Both the position numbers and the translations under genes were made by a program. The notes under the pieces were generated by a model that saw only the letters and a list, made by a program, of their open reading frames with translations, did no database searches and had not been told where the DNA came from. This document shows positions 58,000-64,000 of a stretch of DNA of 64,000 nucleotides, one piece after another (within the stretch, counting starts at the first letter, position 1; each line of letters begins with the position of its first letter). The stretch comes from Austropuccinia psidii. Its lineage: Eukaryota; Basidiomycota; Pucciniomycetes; Pucciniales; Sphaerophragmiaceae. The stretch lies in contig JALGQZ010000006.1 in NCBI GenBank assembly GCA_023105745.1, forward strand, positions 64,772,316-64,836,315. The letters are read 5' to 3'.

Positions 58000-60900
58000 C
58001 AAAGTACTGGATGTCAATTGAAACTTACCACAAGTTGGAACATCTGATAGAAACCTCACAAACATACAAGATGCTAAATTGTATAGAACCAAACCAGAAA
58101 AAGGGATGGGATATACAGCTGGCCAATCCAGTATAAGTATTGTCATGGTGGGAAACCAAAAGGCAAAAGTGAACTGAGATACAGGAGCATACTGTACCTG
58201 TGTTGGTAAAAGCTATTTGGAAACAATCATACCAGATTGGGAAAGAAAACTTATACAAATACAAGGAGTCAAATATAGTAGTGCAAGTGAAATAATTATT
58301 CCCCTTGGAATAATTGACTTAACACTCATTCTCCCTCATCCTTTACAATGTATCAGATTGAAAGTAGAATTTGTAGTAATGGAAAACTGCACTAGTAACC
58401 ATTTTATAATTGGAAATGACTACTTGTCAATTTATGGCATAGATATCTCTAACCAAGAAGATAGATATTTTACCATAGGAGACAATAAAGGACAAAAATT
58501 TGGATTTCTTAATAACAAAAGACAAATTAAAGTTGTCAAGAATGAAGAAAAAAGGCCAGAAATGTATTTTTTCATAACTGAACAGCTAAAAGAGGCAGAA
58601 TCCAATCATGAATTAGCTGTAAAAATGAAAGAAAAAATGATTGACCTCTTATTTGAATATAAAAATGCCTTTGCAACTTACAAAGAACCACTAGGTGCCA
58701 TAATTGGACATGAGGTATACATAATACTTAATGTAGAAAAACCTTATTCACCTCTATTAAGAAGACCAGCTTATCCAGCCAGCCCAAGAGCTCGAGAAGC
58801 TTCAGAGGTACACATTAAAGAACTAATGGATCTTGGAGTATCAAGGCAAGTAGGACATAAGAAACAGGTATAGGTCACTACACCTGTCATTATAACCTGG
58901 CATAATGGAAAATCAAGGATGGTAGGGGACTTTAGAGCTCTAAACACCTATAATATCCCTGACAGATATCCAATACCCAGAATCCATGAGACATTAACAC
59001 AATTATCTCAGGCTACGCTCATCACAGCGATGGATGCTCTAAAGGGTTTTCATCAAAATGTCTTAACAGACAATGCCAAGAAACTACTAAGGATAATAGT
59101 CCACTGTGGAATCTTTGAATATCTCAGAATGCCATTTGGTATAGAAAATGCACCATCCCATTACCAAAGGATGATGAATACCATATTTCCTGAAGAATTA
59201 TCAGACAGATGGCTGATTATTTATATTGATCATATCATAATTTTCTCAGATACTTGGGACAGTCACTTCTCAAGACTAGAAAGAGTCTTGCAAAGAATAG
59301 TCCAAGTAAACATGAAAATATCCCTGAAAAAGTGTCATTTTGCATACAGTGAACTGAAAGCACTAGGACATGTTGTATCTTGACTAAGTTTGGGCATAGA
59401 CAAGAGAAAAGTAGCAGCAGTAATATTGAAACCAATGCCCCAAACTAAGAAAGAAATGCAATGATTTCTAGGATTTGCTGGTTATTACAGACAAAATATC
59501 AAGCATTTTGCAAGGATTGCTAAGTCATTATATAAGATCTGTGACCAACAGACAGTCTATGAAATGACTGAAGAAAGAGTTAAGGCATATGAAGAAGTGA
59601 AAAATTGCTTAACAAATGCCCCATTTCTTTCAATGCCAGATTGGAAGCTACCCTTCAAACTATACATTGATGATTGTGGAGAAGGACTACGTTCTGCACT
59701 ACACCAGACACAAATGATCAATGAAAAACCTGTTGAAAGACCAACTTGCTTCATTTCAAGACAAATAAAGCCAACAGAAGTAAGGTATGGAGCAAGCCAA
59801 ATGGAATCCCTCTGTTTGGTGTGGGCTTTGGAAAAATTACACTACTATTTAGATGGGACAGTGTTTGATGTAATTACAGAGTGCAATGCTGTAAAATCTT
59901 TACTAAACATGAAAACCCCAAATAGGCATATGTTAAGATAGCAAATTGCCATCCAAGAATATAGAGGAAATATGACTATAGTTCATAAATCTGGTAATAT
60001 TCATAAAAATTCAGATGGTTATAGCAGATGGGCTCTAGCAAATACACCTGAAAATCCAGCATGGGTACCACAGGAAGAGCACCATATAGAAGGCATATGT
60101 GTAACAGATATAGGCACAGAACTCTTTAAAAATATTAAAGAAAGCTACAAAATACATAAAAACTGCCATATCTTATGCCAACTTCTAATGAAAGACTGTA
60201 AAGACCCTTCACTTTCATCAAAACTAGATGAAACATGGAAAAAAGCATATGATAAAGGAAGATTTCACCTCCTTGATGGAAGCCTTTACCATAGAACTAA
60301 AAACACATGTGTTATGGCTTTAACAAATAGAACTCTAATAAGCACTATAATACATTAATGTCATCATAGTGTTTCAGCTGGACATCTCTCAGAAGACAGA
60401 ACACTAGAGAGGGTAAAAACCTGCTCTTGGTGGCCAAATCGGAAGAAGGATGTTGCAGAATACTGCCAAACCTGTGACAGATGCCAAAAAGCAAACAGAG
60501 CCACAGGTAAGAAATTTGGAATGTTGATCCAAATCCAAGAACCAAAATCCCCTTGGTAAATATTTCATATGGATTGGGTAACAGTATTACCTCCAGGAGG
60601 AGAAAGAAGTTACAATGCTTTCCTAGTATTAGTTGACATATACAGAAAAACCCCAATGTTTTTACCATGTCACAGGGATGATACAGCTATGGGAACCGCC
60701 ATAATGATATGTAATAAAGCTATTAGCCACACAGGCATATTCCAAAACATAATAAGTGATAGGGACCCAAAATTCACTTCAGCATTATAGACAAACCTCC
60801 ACAACCTGTTTGGAACAAAACTATCATTCCCAACAGCTTACCACCCCAAACCGATGGTCTAGCAGAAAGAATGGTACAGGCATTGGAAGACATGATCAGA

Positions 60901-61661
60901 AGATTCTGTTTTTATGGCCCAGAATTCAAGGATTCTGATGGTTTTACCCATGATTGGTGCACATTAATACCAGCTCTTGAACTTGAATATAAAACATCAA
61001 TCCATTATTAAACTGGCAAGACACCTGAAATGCTAGAAAAAGGATGGAATTCAAGACTCCCTTATGATACCCTCAAAAAGGACTTAGTGGATATACAGTC
61101 AACAGCAAGTAGCATCAAGTTAATTCTTGACAAAGCAAGACACCATGCAAACAGATGTGTGCAAGATTCTTTCAAGTATGCAAAAGAAAGATGGGATAAA
61201 AGTCATAAACCACCTGACTTCAAAATAGGAGACTTGGTCCTAGTGTCAACTCAAATTTCAATAATATAAAAGGACCAAAGAAATTGAAAGATTCATTTGC
61301 AGGACCATTTATTATAAAAGCACTACATGGACCTAATACTGTGCAATTAGAGCTCACAGGTGAACTAGTGAACAAACACCCAGCTTTCCCTGTAAGTCTG
61401 ATAAAACCTTACAGCTCAAGTGACAAGGAATTATTTCCATGAAGAAATAAACACCCACTTAAAATACCCCCTTTAGAGGAAGGAGATGAAAAAAAATTGT
61501 AAAAGTCCTTAAAAAAAAAGAACAAGAAAGAAAAAGAGAGGGAATACCTTGTAAGGTATAGAAATCCAACTCAAGAAGATGAATAGCTACCTGAGAAGGA
61601 TATAACAAATGCTGATGAACTATTAAGAAGGTTCAGACATGAAAGAAAGCCAAAAGAATAG
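58000..61661 (+). pseudogene. pol: pol of gypsy family 2: PR, RT, RNase H, IN, chromodomain
   Basis: Frame 2 from about 58000 to 60840. The protease has VN-stop-DTGAYCTC (TGA at 58175-58177, DTG at 58178-58186). RT has LRRPAYPASPRAREAS, VGDFRALNTY, AMDALKGFHQ with its Asp intact, and the catalytic YIDD changed to YIDH (59222-59233). RNase H has [15 protein letters not shown] and [19 protein letters not shown], ending at a TAG where Trp is expected (about 59940). The integrase has CDRCQKANRATGK with the final Cys intact, DWVTVLPPGG, ISDRDPKFTSAL-stop. It shifts near 60845 to frame 1 for LAERMVQALEDM and MLEKGWNSRLPYD, and shifts again near 61255. The tail includes the chromodomain YLVRYRNPTQEDE-stop (~61546-61587). 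Inactive. Confidence 0.88.
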
Positions 61662-61779
61662 AAAAATCAAGCATTATTGAACTTCAAGGCTCACAAAGTC
61701 TATTGAAGAGGTAGGACAGTGGATGATACCCTAATTAACTATATCAGATTGTGGTACAATCGTTTTTGGTGGTAGGTAA

Positions 61780-63732
61780 TTTGAGCCTTTGAGATATGAC
61801 CACATATCCAAAAAGGTCACAACAAATTTCTGTAATACTTATACTTATAATAATTATCTCAAAGCCTAGTAACAATATGATAAATAAGTACAAAATCTGT
61901 ATTAACTCAGAATCTGATGAGTAAGCATGTGAAATAAATTACAAAATTAGATTCTCCCTGGTAAAATACACATATGTCATTTTTATGGAATATCTTAAAA
62001 GATAATAATTCCTGAAGAATAAGTAATAATACCTTAAAAAAGGTATAAAACCTGATTTAACTCAGAAGCCAATGGAACAACATGTGAAGAAAATTGAACC
62101 ATTGGATTCTCCATAAAAGACCACACATAAAAAAATTATAAAGCTAATCTCTAAAGTCAATATCTAAGGAATTAAGCTGAATATATACACTTTTTTGGTC
62201 AATGCATATATTCATGGTTTTTGGCTGATATCTCTTGAAATATACAATATAAAGAGATAAAACAAAACACTTTACCACATAATTACTGTACAAACACATA
62301 TATGAACCTTATTTTACAAGTCATAAGCAAGGTTAAAACTAGTCATGGATTATTGATTAAAATCAATTGAGCTGTTGACCACTTTGTTGTGAAAGTGGTC
62401 CAAACTTAAAAACAAGTACACAGTCAGATTCTAATAGTTCATACATGAAGAATGATGTGATTTTTATTATTATATTCAAGGTATAACCCCTTCAAATTGT
62501 GGTTTGAAGTTTAAAATATTAAATTTCAACAGAAAAGATGATTTAAAAGAAAAATCATCAAAAATAGAGCTTTGATGATGTAATAAAATGCTCTTGGAAT
62601 TTTGATGGGGTCATGCCAAGCTATTACAATCCATTCTCACAATGGCTGTAGCGTGTATAAATTAAACGTTATTAACGATCACAGTTTCAGCTTAAGTTTG
62701 ATCATTTATGATCACTCACTGTAATCCTTTTTTAAGTTTAACAGTTATATAAGTGATAAAACTGGCGAATACTATTACATTATGATTAATACTAATAGAG
62801 TCCACAAATTTTAGGCTTCTTCCAAGCCTATGATGTGATCAAATTCAGAGCTATAGTGATAACTCTAAATAATGGTGTAATAATGAGATAAGATGGTTTT
62901 ATCATGATGTGATCATCACTAAACCTTGAAATACTGATCATTTTTAGTAGATACCATCAGTAAACGTCTACTAGAAGCCTACTGGGCTCTAGAAGGAAGG
63001 TATTTACTATAAATAGAGCTCTTTTTACTCTATTTTCCCCTCAGATGCATAAAAACATAAAAACAATTCAATCAAAAGGTAAAATCTTTTTTCTTTATAT
63101 ATAGATATTCTATACTATTAAAGAACAAAGGTAATCTTCATTATAATCAGCAATTTTGATGTTATTACTTCAATTGTTCTACTTTTTTGCTATATTTCTC
63201 TTAAAATTCTCATTTCCACATAAAATCAAGAAAATTTGTGATTTCTCTTATTTTTATTTGTAAATACAATTTAAATAAGTTTTATTTAAATTATTTAGCG
63301 TAAATTCATCCAAAATTATTGTATTAAGCGTCAAGAGTAGGTTATTTTCTCTTATTCTAATAATTTCTCTCTATTATTACTATTAATAATTCCCTAATTA
63401 ATATAAATAGTACTTATATCAATTTATAACTATGCTATTTGTAATATTATTGTTATTAATTGGTTATTATTAATAGAAAACGGGTTTCTACACCTTTATT
63501 ATTTGTTGGTAAAAATGATAAAGTGCTTTAAAATATATTAATATATTTATTTATTATATTATTTTTTATAACATGAATTATATAATTATATTTATTTAAT
63601 AATGTAATAATTTTTTATGCATTAATTATTATAATTATTTTTATCTTATTTACTTTATCTATAAGGACATTCAGAGTACAATAAGTAAAATATTTGTAAT
63701 TTTTACTTATTGTTTCATACTCAAACCTTACA
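61780..63732 (+). repeat. Shared LTR between tandem family-2 copies
   Basis: 1,953 bp, start eroded to TTTGAGCC, end CAAACCTTACA. It is the 3' LTR of the element before it and the 5' LTR of the one after it. Confidence 0.9.
63008..63015 (+). promoter_or_regulatory. TATA box in shared LTR
   Basis: TATAAATA followed by GAGCTCTTTTTACTC, the better-preserved counterpart of 54443-54450. Confidence 0.5.
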
Positions 63733-64000
63733 TTTGGGGGCCTGGCCATGATATTTACATTAAAAGACATTTAAAAAGATTCTAATTGAGTTTATCCAAT
63801 ATAAATTGAAATTATAATCATAAAATTGTATAATAATTTTATATTAGTTAATTTTGAAAGCTATTGAGGAATTTGGAAAGCAATTTTACTGTATTACATG
63901 TGATTTTTCACATCCTTAGACTTGCAAGAACTTTCTTTGAGTTCCTCTAGTGATTAAAAGAGATATTTTATGAACTAAAAATAATTTTATATTGTAAATT
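63733..64000 (+). mobile_element. Start of a second family-2 internal region
   Basis: TTTGGGGGCCTGGCCATG (primer site at 63735-63750), ATATTTACATTAAAAGACATT, then GAGGAATTTGGAAAGCAATT and CACATCCTTAGACTTGCAAG. This follows 55168-55437 almost base for base. It is therefore internal leader of another copy, cut by the window end. Confidence 0.9.

Larger units (their letters stand above)
53215..63732 (+). mobile_element. Ty3/gypsy chromodomain retrotransposon, family 2
   Basis: A 10.5-kb element: 5' LTR 53215-55167, primer site 55170-55185, gag 55873-57995, pol 58000-61661, second LTR 61780-63732. Both LTRs are exactly 1,953 bp. Gag and pol resemble polyproteins I associate with Austropuccinia psidii. 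There are numerous stops and frameshifts. The second LTR is not followed by host flank but by another internal region, so it also acts as the first LTR of a tandem copy. Confidence 0.9.
52384..64000. mobile_element. Small MULE-like element, copy D, left part
   Basis: The left end GGGTTATTGGTAAACCCACAT resembles the termini at 14027, 32598 (inverted) and 41020. AACACCTGTATTGGGCAAAACCCC near 52487-52511 is shared with copies A and C, and GCCATAAATGG units follow at 52500-52730. Native sequence continues to 53214, where the second gypsy element begins. The right end is not in the window. Confidence 0.6.

Overview
This window looks like transposon-packed chromosome from a rust fungus (Pucciniales). 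The decayed Ty3/gypsy polyproteins, the FAR1-type MULE transposase with an OTU-like tail and the TET-like 2OG oxygenase are all types I recognise from rust genomes. The polyproteins are closest to what I know from the myrtle rust Austropuccinia psidii, but the species call is inference. The DNA is very AT-rich, no intact host gene is visible, and nearly every recognisable coding region is broken by stops or frameshifts.

Layout. 1-6.9 kb: anonymous AT-rich DNA with a solo LTR (1524-3456, minus) and the first part of a second minus LTR (4964 onward). 6.9-23.8 kb: a 16.8-kb element with ~132-bp terminal inverted repeats and a perfect 9-bp target duplication, inserted in that second LTR, which resumes at 23781-23921. 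This large element carries, in order, a SNF2/Rad5-like helicase relic (minus), a TET/JBP-like dioxygenase relic (minus), an array of short palindromes with a smaller MULE inserted in it, an unrecognised minus-strand gene region, and a FAR1/MULE-type transposase with an OTU-like C-terminus (plus). 23.9-31.5 kb: anonymous AT-rich DNA with a third degraded minus LTR (28650-30520). 31.5-33.9 kb: a diverged copy of the palindrome array and the block beside it, again with a small MULE inside. 33.9-41 kb: low-complexity DNA, a 32-bp GC-rich palindrome, minisatellites of 63, ~200 and 32 bp, and a minus-strand relic of an RBM26/27-like RRM protein. 41-64 kb: two ~10-kb Ty3/gypsy chromodomain elements, each inserted in a small MULE-like element. 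The second is in tandem with a further copy: LTR-internal-LTR-internal, running off the window end.

How the parts relate. The gypsy elements have the standard order gag, protease, RT, RNase H, integrase, chromodomain, between LTRs of 1.8-1.95 kb. Both families share an identical 16-base primer-binding-site candidate and a conserved leader block. The most interesting part is the large MULE-like element: one set of termini encloses a transposase, a TET/JBP-like oxygenase and a SNF2 ATPase. This suggests an element that once carried its own DNA-modification or chromatin-remodelling module. The present copy is dead: for example, SNF2 motif II reads D-stop-A-Q.
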